This document shows positions 17,939-27,250 of a stretch of DNA of 52,514 bases, in pieces. Source of the DNA: Acidimicrobiia bacterium (GTDB taxonomy: Bacteria > Actinomycetota > Acidimicrobiia > Spongiisociales > UBA5794). The stretch lies in assembly GCA_030066755.1 (NCBI GenBank), contig JASJAX010000009.1:1-52514 (forward strand). The letters run 5' to 3'. Below the pieces are notes generated by a model. That model did not search any database. It had not been told where the DNA came from and saw only the letters and a program-made list of their open reading frames with translations. A program made the position numbers and the translations under genes. Numbering within the stretch: position 1 is the stretch's first letter; the number at the start of each line of letters is the position of its first letter.

Positions 17939-20161
17939 GTGACCGAGACGACCCGAACCGAATACCGCACCTGCCCGCTGTGCGAAGCCACCTGTGGTCT
18001 CGAGATCACGCTGCGAGACGGCGCGGTGACTCGAATCCGCGGCGACCGCGACGACGTGTTCAGCCGCGGCTTCATCTGCCCGAAAGGTTCCACACTGAAG
18101 CAGCTCGAGGCCGACCCGAATCGGTTGCGGACGCCACTGGTCCGCCGCAACGGCAAACACGTACCCGCAACCTGGGACGAGGCGTTCGCCGAGATCGAGA
18201 GGCGATTGCGCTCGATCATCGATACGCACGGACCCGACGCGGTTGCGGTCTATCTGGGCAATCCGAACGTCCACTCGATGTCCGGTCCGCTCTACAACCG
18301 GGTGTTCCTCCGGGCGCTGCGGACCAAGAACATCTACAGCGCCAGCACCGTCGACCAGATGCCGAAGCACGTCAGCGCCGGGCTCATGTTCGGCCATCCC
18401 GACCTGATCCCGGTCCCCGATCTCGACCGCACGGACTATCTCCTGATGCTCGGCGCCAACCCGTACGAGTCGAACGGCAGCCTCGCCACGGCTCCGGATT
18501 GGCCGGGCCGCATGGAAGCGATCATGGAGCGTGGCGGGCGGGTCGTCGTCGTCGACCCCCGCCGCACGAGAACGGCCGCCGCCGCATCGGAGCACCTGTT
18601 CATCCGACCCGGGACCGATGCATTGCTCCTGTTCGCCATGGTCAATGTGCTCTTCGCCGACGGTCGTGTCGATCCCGGAAACCTTGCGGATCTCGTCGAC
18701 GGTCTCGACAGGCTGCGCAGCGCGGCGGCCGACTTCTCGCCGGAGGCCGTCGCCGATACGGTCGGCATCGAAGCAGCGACCATCCGCCGCCTTGCTCACG
18801 AACTCGCCAACGCTGAGACCGCCGTCGTCTATGGCCGGATCGGGACGCACACCGCCGAGTTCGGCACCATCGCGAGCTGGCTGGTGGACGCGCTCAACCT
18901 CATGACCGGCAACCTCGATTGTCCGGGCGGGGCGATGTTCCCCCTCGCCGCAACCGAACAGCCGAGGAGCCGGCGTGGCTTCCAACTGGGCCGCTTCACG
19001 AGCCGGGTGCACGGCCTTCCGGAGGTGCGTGGCGAACTGCCCATTGCGACCCTGGCCGACGAGATCATGACCCCCGGCGACGGCCGGGTTCGTGCGCTGG
19101 TCACGATTGCGGGCAATCCGGTGCTGTCGACGCCGCACAGCGATCGTCTCGACGCCGCGCTCGCCGACCTCGACTTCATGGTCAGCCTCGACCTCTATCT
19201 GAACGAAACCAGCCGTCACGCCGATGTGATCCTCCCCGGCACTCCCCCGCTGCAGCGGCCGCACTACGACTTCGCCTTCACCCAGCTATCCATCCGCAAT
19301 GTCGCCAACTTCTCGCCGGCGATCCTCCCTGCCGAGTACGACAACCCAGAGGAGTGGCAAGTCCTCCTCCGGCTGGCGGCCGTCTGTGCCGGACAAGGCG
19401 CAGACGCCGATCTCAACACCTTCGACGACATGGTGTTCGGAACCGTGATCGCTCGTTCAATCGGGAGTCCGGACTCGAGAATCCACGGACGTTCCCCGGA
19501 GGACATCCTGAACGAGTCGACCGGCGAACGCGGCCCGATCCGACTGCTCGAGTTCTTCGTCCGCACCGGCCCCTACGGCGATGCCTATGGGCAGGACCCG
19601 GACGGCCTCACGCTCGCTGCTCTGCGGTCGGCCCCGCACGGCATCGACCTCGGACCACTCCAGCCCCGCCTCCCCGAGGCGCTGGCGACACCCGACGGGC
19701 GGATCGACCTGGCTCCGGCGGAGATCCTGGCTGATGTTCCCCGGCTTGCAGAACGTGCGTCGCAGCACACGAACGGAACGATGACCCTCGTCGGGCGCCG
19801 CGACCTCCGGTCGAACAACTCCTGGATGCACAACCTCGAAGTGCTCATCAAGGGCAAGGAGCGGTGCACGCTGCAGATCCACCCCAGCGACGCGGATCGA
19901 TTCGGGATCGAGTCGGGTGGCATCGCCAAGATCGTCTCCGCCGCCGGCTCCGTGGCTGCCCCGGTCGACATCACGGAGTCGATCATGCCCGGGGTCGTGA
20001 GCCTCCCGCACGGATGGGGCCACGACCTCTCTGGAACTCGCCTCGACGTTGCGGCCACCCGGCCCGGCGTCAACAGCAACAAGCTGGCTCCCGGTGCCAC
20101 CGACCCGCTCTCCGGCAACGCCGTCCTCAACGGCATCCCAGTCGAGGTCATGCCGGGCTGA
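17939..20161 (+). CDS. Molybdopterin-dependent oxidoreductase
   Basis: 4Fe-4S 'CPLCEATCGLEITL...FICPKG', 'NPNVHSMSG', 'LDLYLNETSRHADVILPGTPPLQ'; GTG start at 17939. Confidence 0.9.
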   Translation: MTETTRTEYRTCPLCEATCGLEITLRDGAVTRIRGDRDDVFSRGFICPKGSTLKQLEADPNRLRTPLVRRNGKHVPATWDEAFAEIERRLRSIIDTHGPDAVAVYLGNPNVHSMSGPLYNRVFLRALRTKNIYSASTVDQMPKHVSAGLMFGHPDLIPVPDLDRTDYLLMLGANPYESNGSLATAPDWPGRMEAIMERGGRVVVVDPRRTRTAAAASEHLFIRPGTDALLLFAMVNVLFADGRVDPGNLADLVDGLDRLRSAAADFSPEAVADTVGIEAATIRRLAHELANAETAVVYGRIGTHTAEFGTIASWLVDALNLMTGNLDCPGGAMFPLAATEQPRSRRGFQLGRFTSRVHGLPEVRGELPIATLADEIMTPGDGRVRALVTIAGNPVLSTPHSDRLDAALADLDFMVSLDLYLNETSRHADVILPGTPPLQRPHYDFAFTQLSIRNVANFSPAILPAEYDNPEEWQVLLRLAAVCAGQGADADLNTFDDMVFGTVIARSIGSPDSRIHGRSPEDILNESTGERGPIRLLEFFVRTGPYGDAYGQDPDGLTLAALRSAPHGIDLGPLQPRLPEALATPDGRIDLAPAEILADVPRLAERASQHTNGTMTLVGRRDLRSNNSWMHNLEVLIKGKERCTLQIHPSDADRFGIESGGIAKIVSAAGSVAAPVDITESIMPGVVSLPHGWGHDLSGTRLDVAATRPGVNSNKLAPGATDPLSGNAVLNGIPVEVMPG

Positions 20162-20163
20162 GG

Positions 20164-20211
20164 CCTGACGCCTTCGGCGTCAGGTTCGAGTTTGAGCTTT
20201 GCTCAAACTCG
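20164..20211. repeat. Tandem hairpins CCTGACGCC-TTC-GGCGTCAGG and CGAGTTTGAGC-TTT-GCTCAAACTCG
   Basis: 9-bp and 11-bp perfect stems with 3-nt loops right after the CDS stop. Confidence 0.85.
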
Positions 20212-20222
20212 GCCTTGGTGGG

Positions 20223-20288
20223 CAGTCGTCAGTCGTCAGTCACGAGCCACGAGCCACGAGCCACGAGCCACGAGCCACGAGCCACGAG
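20223..20288. repeat. Heptamer array 5: CAGTCGT x2, CAGTCAC, GAGCCAC x6
   Basis: Strict 7-bp period read directly. Confidence 0.9.
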
Positions 20289-20413
20289 AGCAAACGCGCA
20301 CCTGGCGATCACGTCAACCTCGTCTCGAAGCTCGACGCTTGACCCGGATGTCGCGCCGGGACCGAGCTGCCGCGTCCGAGGCCGCACGTTGATAGCGTTC
20401 GGGCTCAGGGCTC

Positions 20414-20523
20414 GACCTGAGACCTGAGACCTGAGACCTGAGACCTGAGACCTGAGACTTGGGACCTGAGACCTGCGACTTGGGACTTGGGACTTGGGAC
20501 TCGGCCTCAACTCGCTGAGGCCG
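20414..20523. repeat. Heptamer array 6 (13 units) plus terminal hairpin
   Basis: GACCTGA/GACTTGG/GACCTGC/GACTCGG units 20414-20504; hairpin CGGCCTCA-ACTCGC-TGAGGCCG 20502-20523. Confidence 0.92.
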
Positions 20524-20545
20524 ACCGCCCGATAACCTGGCGACC

Positions 20546-22222
20546 ATGTCGCAGCAGCACCCCATCTACGCCCTCTCCGATGCCATCGTCGATGAGCTGG
20601 CCTCGCATTACCCGACGGCCGCCACCTACCTCGGTATCGATGGTCACGACCACCGGATGCCGGACTTGAGCCCGGACGGGGCACAAGCAGCCCTCGAGGC
20701 GGTGCGATCACTCCGGCGCCAAGTGTCCGAGCTCACCCCGACGGCGAACCGTTGGGATCGACTCGCCGTGCTCGTCGCCGAAGCCGCTCTCGACGAGGAG
20801 ATCGAGCACATCGAGCACGGCGATCACCTCATCGACCTCAACTCGATGGCGTCGCCGATGCAGGATCTCCGCGAGGTCTTCGACCACATGGGACGTGACT
20901 CGAGCGACCACTGGGCCAACATCATCGCTCGTCTCAAGGCGATGGACCCGGCGCTCGACGGATACCGCCGGACGCTCAACGAGGGCCGCGCCATGGGAAT
21001 GGTCGTCGCAAAGCGGCAGGCCGAAGCTACGGCGGAACAGGCCGGAGTGCATGCCTCCGAGGACGACTCCGCATTCGTTGCGCTGATGCGGGAGTTCGAG
21101 GCCTCAGACCATTCCCCTGCGATGAAGACCGCCATGGCCGAGGCCGTTTCGGCCGCTCGAGCCGCGTTCGGACGCTTCAGCGAGTACCTCCGAGAGGACT
21201 ACCTCCCCGCAGCGCGACCCGAAGATGGCGTCGGCGCCGAGGCGTACGCCCGATACGCCCGTCGTTTCCTGGGCATGGACATCGACCCGATCGAGACCTA
21301 TGCGTGGGGTTGGAGCGAAGTCATGTCGTTGCGTGCGGCGATGGAGACCGTTGCCGATCAGATCAAACCGGACGCCACCATCGCCGAAGCGCTCGAAGTC
21401 CTGAAGACCGATCCAGAGCGAGGAGCACCCAGCGCAGAGGTGTTCCGCGAAATGATGCAAGAGCGCACCGAAGACGCACTCGGGAAACTCGCCGGGACCC
21501 ACTTCGATCTCCCCGACGAGATCCGGCGATGCGACGTGAAGATCGCGCCGCCTGGGGGCGCGCTCGGCGCGTACTACGTGGGGCCTTCGGAGGACTTCAC
21601 GCGGCCGGGCACCGTGTGGTGGGCGCTCGACGGCGATGGTCCGGTCCCGCTGTATGACCAGATCACGACGGCCTATCACGAGGGATTCCCCGGACACCAC
21701 CTCCAGGTGGGCGTTCAGGTCTCGCTCGCCGAGAAGCTGTCCCGACTCCACCGTCTGTGGATGTGGAAGTCTGGATCGGGCGAGGGTTGGGCGCTCTACG
21801 CCGAGCGCCTCATGCACGAGCTCGGGTTCCTGGACAAACCCGATTACGTATTCGGCCTGTTGGCGGCGCAGATGCTGCGAGCGTGTCGCGTCGTGATCGA
21901 CATCGGCGCTCACCTCGATCTGACGATCCCCGCAGACCAGCCGTTCCACCCCGGCGAGCCCTGGCGATTCGAGACGGCAACCGAGATGCTGCAGGACTAC
22001 GCCACGCTCGACGCTCCTTACGCAGCGAGCGAAGTCACCCGGTATTACGGCTGGCCGGCCCAGGCGATCTCCTACAAGATCGGAGAACGGACCATCCTCG
22101 ACATCCGTGACGAGGTGGAGCAGCAGCGTGGCGATGACTTCGACCTGAAGGCGTTCCATCGGGAGTTGCTCGAGGTGGGTCCGGTCGGACTCGACCTGCT
22201 GCGCGAGATGCTCCTCGCCTGA
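20546..22222 (+). CDS. DUF885-family putative metallopeptidase
   Basis: 'YHEGFPGHHLQ' (HExxHH-like), 'GSGEGWALYAERLMHELGF'. Confidence 0.9.
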   Translation: MSQQHPIYALSDAIVDELASHYPTAATYLGIDGHDHRMPDLSPDGAQAALEAVRSLRRQVSELTPTANRWDRLAVLVAEAALDEEIEHIEHGDHLIDLNSMASPMQDLREVFDHMGRDSSDHWANIIARLKAMDPALDGYRRTLNEGRAMGMVVAKRQAEATAEQAGVHASEDDSAFVALMREFEASDHSPAMKTAMAEAVSAARAAFGRFSEYLREDYLPAARPEDGVGAEAYARYARRFLGMDIDPIETYAWGWSEVMSLRAAMETVADQIKPDATIAEALEVLKTDPERGAPSAEVFREMMQERTEDALGKLAGTHFDLPDEIRRCDVKIAPPGGALGAYYVGPSEDFTRPGTVWWALDGDGPVPLYDQITTAYHEGFPGHHLQVGVQVSLAEKLSRLHRLWMWKSGSGEGWALYAERLMHELGFLDKPDYVFGLLAAQMLRACRVVIDIGAHLDLTIPADQPFHPGEPWRFETATEMLQDYATLDAPYAASEVTRYYGWPAQAISYKIGERTILDIRDEVEQQRGDDFDLKAFHRELLEVGPVGLDLLREMLLA

Positions 22223-22301
22223 ACGACGGCGCTGCAACCAAACGGTCGGCACCGGGGTTCTTGTCGATGAAGCTATTCGACACCAGAGGAGGTAGTGCAC
22301 G

Positions 22302-22877
22302 GTGACGACGAGGGCCGCACCGCGCCGGCTGAACGCCCGACTCGCCCGCGATCTGGACGACGCGTTCCCTACGCTCGTCGAGGAGTTCGCCGACGGGCTG
22401 TACTCCGGCGTCCGCCGGCTCGCGCCCGGCCGCGCCGACGCCGAGGATCTCGTTCAGGAGACCTTCCTACGGGCGTACCGTGCCCTGGGCTCCTACGGGC
22501 CGGAGCGGATCCGCTCGCTCAAGCTGAGCCCGTGGCTGTGGACCATTGCGCTGAACCTCTGCCGATCCGCCGCACGTCGCAGGGCTCGGCGCGTGACAGA
22601 GGTCGCTCTCGAGGCTGCATCCGGCACGGCGACGTCGCCGGACGACACTGCAGCGGACGCGGTGACGGCCTCGATGGAAGCAGTGTGGCGGCGTCGCCTC
22701 GACGCCCTCAGCACTGCGCAACGGACCGCTGTCGTCCTCCGCCATGTCGTTGACCTGCCGTACGCCGACATCGCTGAGGTGACCGGACGCCCCGTCGGCA
22801 CGACGAAAGCCGATGTCCACCGCGGTATCGAACAGCTCCGCCGACTGATGGCCGACGAGCACACGGACCAGGAGTGA
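22302..22877 (+). CDS. ECF-type RNA polymerase sigma-70 factor
   Basis: Region 2 'ADAEDLVQETFLRAYRAL', region 4 'LSTAQRTAVVLRHVVDLPYADIAEVTGRPVGTTKADVHRGIEQLR'. Confidence 0.92.
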   Translation: MTTRAAPRRLNARLARDLDDAFPTLVEEFADGLYSGVRRLAPGRADAEDLVQETFLRAYRALGSYGPERIRSLKLSPWLWTIALNLCRSAARRRARRVTEVALEAASGTATSPDDTAADAVTASMEAVWRRRLDALSTAQRTAVVLRHVVDLPYADIAEVTGRPVGTTKADVHRGIEQLRRLMADEHTDQE

Positions 22878-22883
22878 CCGATC

Positions 22884-23654
22884 ATGACGAACAACGATGT
22901 CATCACTGCATTGAACGAACTCGCAACGAGCGCGCCGGACGCCCTGATCGATCGCACTTTGGCAGCGACCGGTCACATCGACCACTACGCCATCCTCGAC
23001 GGCCCGGCCGGATCATGGGCCGTTGCCTTCAACGACCACGGCGTCTCCGGTGTGGTCCCCGCCGGGAGCGACGACGCCGGTGCGCTGGAAGCACGCACCG
23101 GTCGGCGGGCTGTACATGGCGCACTGCCGACCCGTCTCGCTCGCTCGCTCGAACGCGCCCTGCGAACCGGCAGGCTCGGAGCGCTGCCGATCGACACCAG
23201 ATCAATGAGTGCATTCCAGGTGCAAGTGCTCGAGAAGGCGGCGGAGATCCCGCCGGGAGAGTTGCGGTCCTACGGCTGGGTGGCACGTGAGATCGACCGG
23301 CCGGAGGCCAGCCGGGCGGTGGGTACTGCGCTGGCTCGCAACCCGATCCCGGTACTGCTCCCGTGCCACCGGGTGAGCCGCAGCGACGGTTCGATCGGCA
23401 ACTACGCCTTCGGCTCGGACATGAAACGAGCACTCCTCGAGGCCGAAGGCCTCGACGCCACCCGCCACCTCGACGAGGTGCAGCGCGGCGTTCGCTACCT
23501 CGGGACGGACACGACGAACGTCTACTGCCTGCCTACCTGCCGCCACGCCAGGCGGATCACCGCCCACCACCGCCAGGAGTTCCGCACCATCCAGGCTGCT
23601 GAGTCTGCCGGCAAACGCCCCTGTCAGGCATGTCGGCCGGCGGTAGCCGCCTGA
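22884..23654 (+). CDS. Methylated-DNA-protein cysteine methyltransferase fused to a C-terminal Ada-type Zn-binding domain
   Basis: 'IPPGELRSYGWVAREI...NPIPVLLPCHRVSRSDGSIGNYAFG' active site; C-terminal 'TNVYCLPTCRHARRITAHHRQEFRTIQAAESAGKRPCQACRP' Ada metal-binding pattern. Confidence 0.9.
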   Translation: MTNNDVITALNELATSAPDALIDRTLAATGHIDHYAILDGPAGSWAVAFNDHGVSGVVPAGSDDAGALEARTGRRAVHGALPTRLARSLERALRTGRLGALPIDTRSMSAFQVQVLEKAAEIPPGELRSYGWVAREIDRPEASRAVGTALARNPIPVLLPCHRVSRSDGSIGNYAFGSDMKRALLEAEGLDATRHLDEVQRGVRYLGTDTTNVYCLPTCRHARRITAHHRQEFRTIQAAESAGKRPCQACRPAVAA

Positions 23655-23710
23655 GGTCGAGGTCCCAGGTCCCAGGTCCCAGGTCCCAGGTCTCAAGTTC
23701 GAGGTTCGAG
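23652..23710. repeat. Heptamer array 7: TGAGGTC GAGGTCC CAGGTCC x3 CAGGTCT CAAGTTC GAGGTTC
   Basis: Starts at the TGA stop codon; strict 7-bp units. Confidence 0.88.
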
Positions 23711-23748
23711 GGCCGCACCTCTGCGAGAACGGGGCTGACGAGCGGATC

Positions 23749-23929
23749 CCCCGCCCTTGTAGGGCGGGGACAGGCTGCGGAGCAGCCAGGGGAGGGTCTC
23801 TACGGTTCGGTACGACAGCGGTGAGCAGGGAGCGGCGTTAGGAGACAGGACCCACCGTGATCCCGATCTCTGTGGAAACCCTCCCCGACCTCCACTTCGT
23901 GGAGGCCACCCCTCCCTGAAAGGGAGGGG
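23749..23929. repeat. REP/MITE-like cluster of four short-loop hairpins
   Basis: CCCCGCCCT-TGT-AGGGCGGGG; GGCTGC-GGA-GCAGCC; CCTCCAC-TTC-GTGGAGG; CCCCTCCCT-GAA-AGGGAGGGG; outer GGGGAGGGT/ACCCTCCCC inverted pair (23789-23797, 23878-23886). Confidence 0.8.
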
Positions 23930-23949
23930 GATGGCTCGCCCAACTCGCC

Positions 23950-24339
23950 CTAAAACGCCGTGTTCTCGATCCATGGGATCAGCTTGGCGAGCACGATTCC
24001 TGCGTTGGCGAGTAACGCCATCACGCTGACGACGCCGACCGGATTCCACCACGACGTTGCAACGAGGCTCGACAGCACGACGCCGGCCAATGCCGGACCA
24101 AACCAGCCGACGGACGATGCGAACACCCCGAACGAGGCCACGACGAACAGCCCACCGGCGACGATGCCGGCGATGGCGATCACCTTCGCCGTCGGACTCC
24201 TGGAATCGGCGAGACCGCCGAGCACACGATCGGAGACCGGGCCGTCCTGCGAGGCCGGAAAGAAGGCGGCGAGCATCCACGCCAGGTGTCCGACTCCGTG
24301 CGCAAAGACGAAGAGCCCGAGGACGATGCGTACGGCCAT
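23950..24339 (-). CDS. Small membrane protein (about 4 TM)
   Basis: 'AVRIVLGLFVFAHGVGHLAWML', 'VIAIAGIVAGGLFVVASFGVF', 'VVSVMALLANAGIVLAKLIPW'. Confidence 0.7.
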   Translation of the reverse strand: MAVRIVLGLFVFAHGVGHLAWMLAAFFPASQDGPVSDRVLGGLADSRSPTAKVIAIAGIVAGGLFVVASFGVFASSVGWFGPALAGVVLSSLVATSWWNPVGVVSVMALLANAGIVLAKLIPWIENTAF

Positions 24340-24429
24340 GTATCGACCATGCCGCAACATGGGCCCGCGAGGTAGAGCCATCCGGCGCTGGTCGTACCGA
24401 GTGTCGACGCGTCTCCTAGCATCTGCGCC

Positions 24430-26124
24430 ATGAGCGCCGCAGAGCTGATCGAGACCATCCGGAAATCGGTGATCGGAAGCGACGAGGTGGTGGGCGGCCC
24501 GTTTGGTCCGCGTCGTGTGATCTATGCCGACTACACCGCATCGGGCCGTTCGCTGTCGTTCATCGAGGACTACCTCCGCGAAGCCGTCCTCCCGCTGTAC
24601 GCGAACACCCACACCGAGTCGTCCGGGACGGGACTCCAAACGACCCGCTTCCGGGAGGATGCGCGGAACATCATCCGACGCTGCGTCGGGGCCGACGACT
24701 CCCATGCGGTGCTCTTCACCGGATCGGGTTCGACCGGCGCCATCGATCGGATGGTCCGGGTCCTCGGCCTGCGTATTCCTTGCGCGCTCGAAGAGCGGTA
24801 CGAATTGTCCTCCGACATCCCGGCCGCCGACCGTCCCGTCGTGTTCATTGGGCCGTTCGAGCATCACTCCAACGAGCTCCCGTGGAGGGAGTCGATTGCC
24901 GACGTCGTCACGATCGACGAGGACCACGACGGCCACATCGACCTCGAACACCTCGAACGCGAACTCATTCGATTCGCCGACCGCAAGCTCAAGATCGGCT
25001 CGTTCTCGGCGGCGTCCAATGTGACCGGCATCATCTCCGACACCCGGGCGATCGCCGAGCTACTGCATCGCCACGGCGCGCTGTCGTTCTGGGACTTTGC
25101 GGCGGCAGCACCGTACGTCGAGATCGAGATGACGCCGGACGGCAATGAGGCCTACGCCAAGGATGCAGTCTTCATCTCACCGCACAAGATGATCGGTGGA
25201 CCGGGCACGCCCGGCGTGCTCATCGCCCGTAAGGCGCTGTTCAAGAACCGGGTACCAGCAGTGCCGGGAGGTGGAACCGTTGCGTATGTCAACCCACTCG
25301 AACATCGCTACCTCGACGATGTCGAACATCGGGAGGAAGGTGGGACGCCGGCAATCGTGGAGTCGATTCGCGCCGGACTCGTGTTCCAGCTGAAGGAGGC
25401 GGTCGGTACCGACGTCATTCGGGACCTCGAGGAATCCTTCATCCGGCGAGCCATCGAGTCGTGGGAACAGAACCCGAACATCGACATCCTCGGCAACCAC
25501 GAAGCCGACCGTCTCTCGATCGTCTCGTTCGTCGTACGCCACGGAGATCGATACCTCCACCACAACTACGTCGTGGCTCTCCTCAACGACCTGTTCGGAA
25601 TCCAATCGAGAGGCGGCTGTTCGTGCGCCGGCCCGTACGGTCACCGGCTGCTGGGTATCGACATCGATCGTTCACACGAGTTCGAGCGAGAGATCACCCG
25701 CGGCTGCGAGGGCATCAAACCCGGCTGGGTTCGGGTCAACTTCAACTACTTCATCTCCGAGGCGGTCTTCGAGTTCATCCTCGACGCCGTCCACTTCGTC
25801 GCCAACGAAGGGTGGGCGATGCTCCCGCAGTACCGCCTCGATGCCGTGAGCGGACTGTGGCGCCATCGCGACGGACTCGCCGAACCTCCGATGAGCCTGG
25901 ACGACATCGACTACACGACGGGCTCGATGGATTACCGCCATCGGCGCGAGACGGCTCCCGATTCCAATCTGTCTGCCTACCTCGACGAGGCAGCTCGGAT
26001 CGTGTCCGCCGCTCGCGGTGCGCTCCCAGAGCCGCTCGGCAACCCCGACGTGACCGCCGATTTCGAGCATCTGCGGTGGTTCCCTCTTCCTGACGAGATC
26101 CGGGATGAGCTGATCGGCACGTGA
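24430..26124 (+). CDS. Class V aminotransferase/cysteine desulfurase-fold protein
   Basis: 'YADYTASGRSLSFIEDYLREAVLPLYANTHTESS', 'FSAASNVTGIISD', 'ISPHKMIGGPGTPGVLIA'. Confidence 0.9.
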   Translation: MSAAELIETIRKSVIGSDEVVGGPFGPRRVIYADYTASGRSLSFIEDYLREAVLPLYANTHTESSGTGLQTTRFREDARNIIRRCVGADDSHAVLFTGSGSTGAIDRMVRVLGLRIPCALEERYELSSDIPAADRPVVFIGPFEHHSNELPWRESIADVVTIDEDHDGHIDLEHLERELIRFADRKLKIGSFSAASNVTGIISDTRAIAELLHRHGALSFWDFAAAAPYVEIEMTPDGNEAYAKDAVFISPHKMIGGPGTPGVLIARKALFKNRVPAVPGGGTVAYVNPLEHRYLDDVEHREEGGTPAIVESIRAGLVFQLKEAVGTDVIRDLEESFIRRAIESWEQNPNIDILGNHEADRLSIVSFVVRHGDRYLHHNYVVALLNDLFGIQSRGGCSCAGPYGHRLLGIDIDRSHEFEREITRGCEGIKPGWVRVNFNYFISEAVFEFILDAVHFVANEGWAMLPQYRLDAVSGLWRHRDGLAEPPMSLDDIDYTTGSMDYRHRRETAPDSNLSAYLDEAARIVSAARGALPEPLGNPDVTADFEHLRWFPLPDEIRDELIGT

Positions 26125-26127
26125 CGA

Positions 26128-26148
26128 CCTATACCCCCTAGGGTATAG
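26128..26148. promoter_or_regulatory. Putative CsoR/CstR operator 1 (CTATACCCCCTAGGGTATAG)
   Basis: Dyad CTATACCC/GGGTATAG immediately upstream of the CsoR-family gene. Confidence 0.75.
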
Positions 26149-26155
26149 TGGCGAG

Positions 26156-26425
26156 ATGGAACTCGACCAAACAACCCTCTCCGACCTCCTCCGTCGCCTG
26201 CGACGCGTTGAAGGACAGATCCGCGGGATTCAGGGCATGATCGAGGACGACCGTGAGTGCACCGACGTCGTCACCCAGTTCGCCGCAGCGATGCGGGCGC
26301 TGGAGCAGGCCGGCTTCAAGTACTTCTCGGCGACCCTGACCCAATGCGCCCTCGACCCCGACCGGGCCGCCGCCAACGGCTACACCGCCGACAAGCTCGA
26401 GAAACTGTTCATGCAGCTTGCGTAG
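26156..26425 (+). CDS. CsoR/FrmR-family metal- or persulfide-sensitive repressor
   Basis: 'LLRRLRRVEGQIRGIQGMIEDDRECTDVVTQFAAAMRALEQAGFKYFSATLTQC'. Confidence 0.9.
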   Translation: MELDQTTLSDLLRRLRRVEGQIRGIQGMIEDDRECTDVVTQFAAAMRALEQAGFKYFSATLTQCALDPDRAAANGYTADKLEKLFMQLA

Positions 26426-26442
26426 ATACCCCCCCGGGTATA
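26426..26442. promoter_or_regulatory. Putative CsoR/CstR operator 2 (ATACCCCCCCGGGTAT)
   Basis: Second dyad of the same type between the repressor and the rhodanese genes. Confidence 0.7.
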
Positions 26443-26480
26443 TGCTCCCCGCCACATACCCACGACACCCAGAGGACACC

Positions 26481-26792
26481 GTGTTCACCAAGACGAAGAT
26501 CGAACAAGTACCGGCCCGGCAGTGGAAGGCCTGGAAGGACGAACACGATGCCGTCGTGCTCGATGTCCGCGAACCCGCCGAGTGGGCGAATGGCCTTCTC
26601 CCCGATGCCGTGACCATGGCAATGAGCCGTGTCGCAACCGAATGGCAGCAGCTCGACCCCACCACTCCCGTGCTCGTGGTCTGCCGCTCGGGTAATCGCA
26701 GCAACTCAGTGGCGCGCGCCCTCGCCAAGGCCGGATTCTCCAAGGTCGCCAACATGTCCGGTGGCATGGTCGCCCTGGGGCTCGCCCGATGA
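26481..26792 (+). CDS. Rhodanese-like sulfurtransferase
   Basis: 'VVLDVREPAEWANG', active-site loop 'CRSGNRS'; GTG start 26481. Confidence 0.9.
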   Translation: MFTKTKIEQVPARQWKAWKDEHDAVVLDVREPAEWANGLLPDAVTMAMSRVATEWQQLDPTTPVLVVCRSGNRSNSVARALAKAGFSKVANMSGGMVALGLAR

Positions 26793-27196
26793 TCCGAGGG
26801 CGTTCCCGGTCCATCGCTGCGCTGGCGATCGCGGCATTCGTCGGGCTCGGTGCGTGCGGCGGCGACACCGTCGTCTTCGAGCTGACGGACGCCGTCGAGT
26901 CACAGGAGCTCCTGACCGAGCCCCCGGCCGGTCTCGTCGTCCTGGATATCCGCACACCGGACGAGTTCGCCGAAGGCCACATCGGTGGATCGAGCAACCT
27001 CGACTTCTACGAGCCGGATTTCGCCGCCTCGCTGGATGCGCTCGACAAGGACCTGCCGTACTTCGTGTATTGCCGGTCCGGGAACCGGTCATCTCAGGCC
27101 CTCGAGACGATGAAGGATCTCGGGTTCACCGAGGTGTACGAACTCGACGGCGGCATCATCACGTGGGCAGAGGCAGGGCTACCGATCGACCAGTAG
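26789..27196 (+). CDS. Rhodanese-like lipoprotein
   Basis: Lipobox-like 'FVGLGACGG'; 'VLDIRTPDEFAEGHI', 'VYCRSGNRS'; ATGA overlap. Confidence 0.9.
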   Translation: MIRGRSRSIAALAIAAFVGLGACGGDTVVFELTDAVESQELLTEPPAGLVVLDIRTPDEFAEGHIGGSSNLDFYEPDFAASLDALDKDLPYFVYCRSGNRSSQALETMKDLGFTEVYELDGGIITWAEAGLPIDQ

Positions 27197-27232
27197 CCAG
27201 TAGCCAGTAGCCAGTAGCCAGTAGCCAGTAGC
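27191..27232. repeat. Heptamer array 8: CAGTAGC x6 (contains the rhodanese stop codon)
   Basis: Six perfect copies; TAG at 27194-27196 is the CDS stop. Confidence 0.95.
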
Positions 27233-27250
27233 CAGACCGTACTCGGCTGA

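Noticed and set aside
17723-19264. Long minus ORF (513 aa) opposite the molybdopterin oxidoreductase
   Set aside because: No family motifs; overlaps strong coding sequence on the plus strand.
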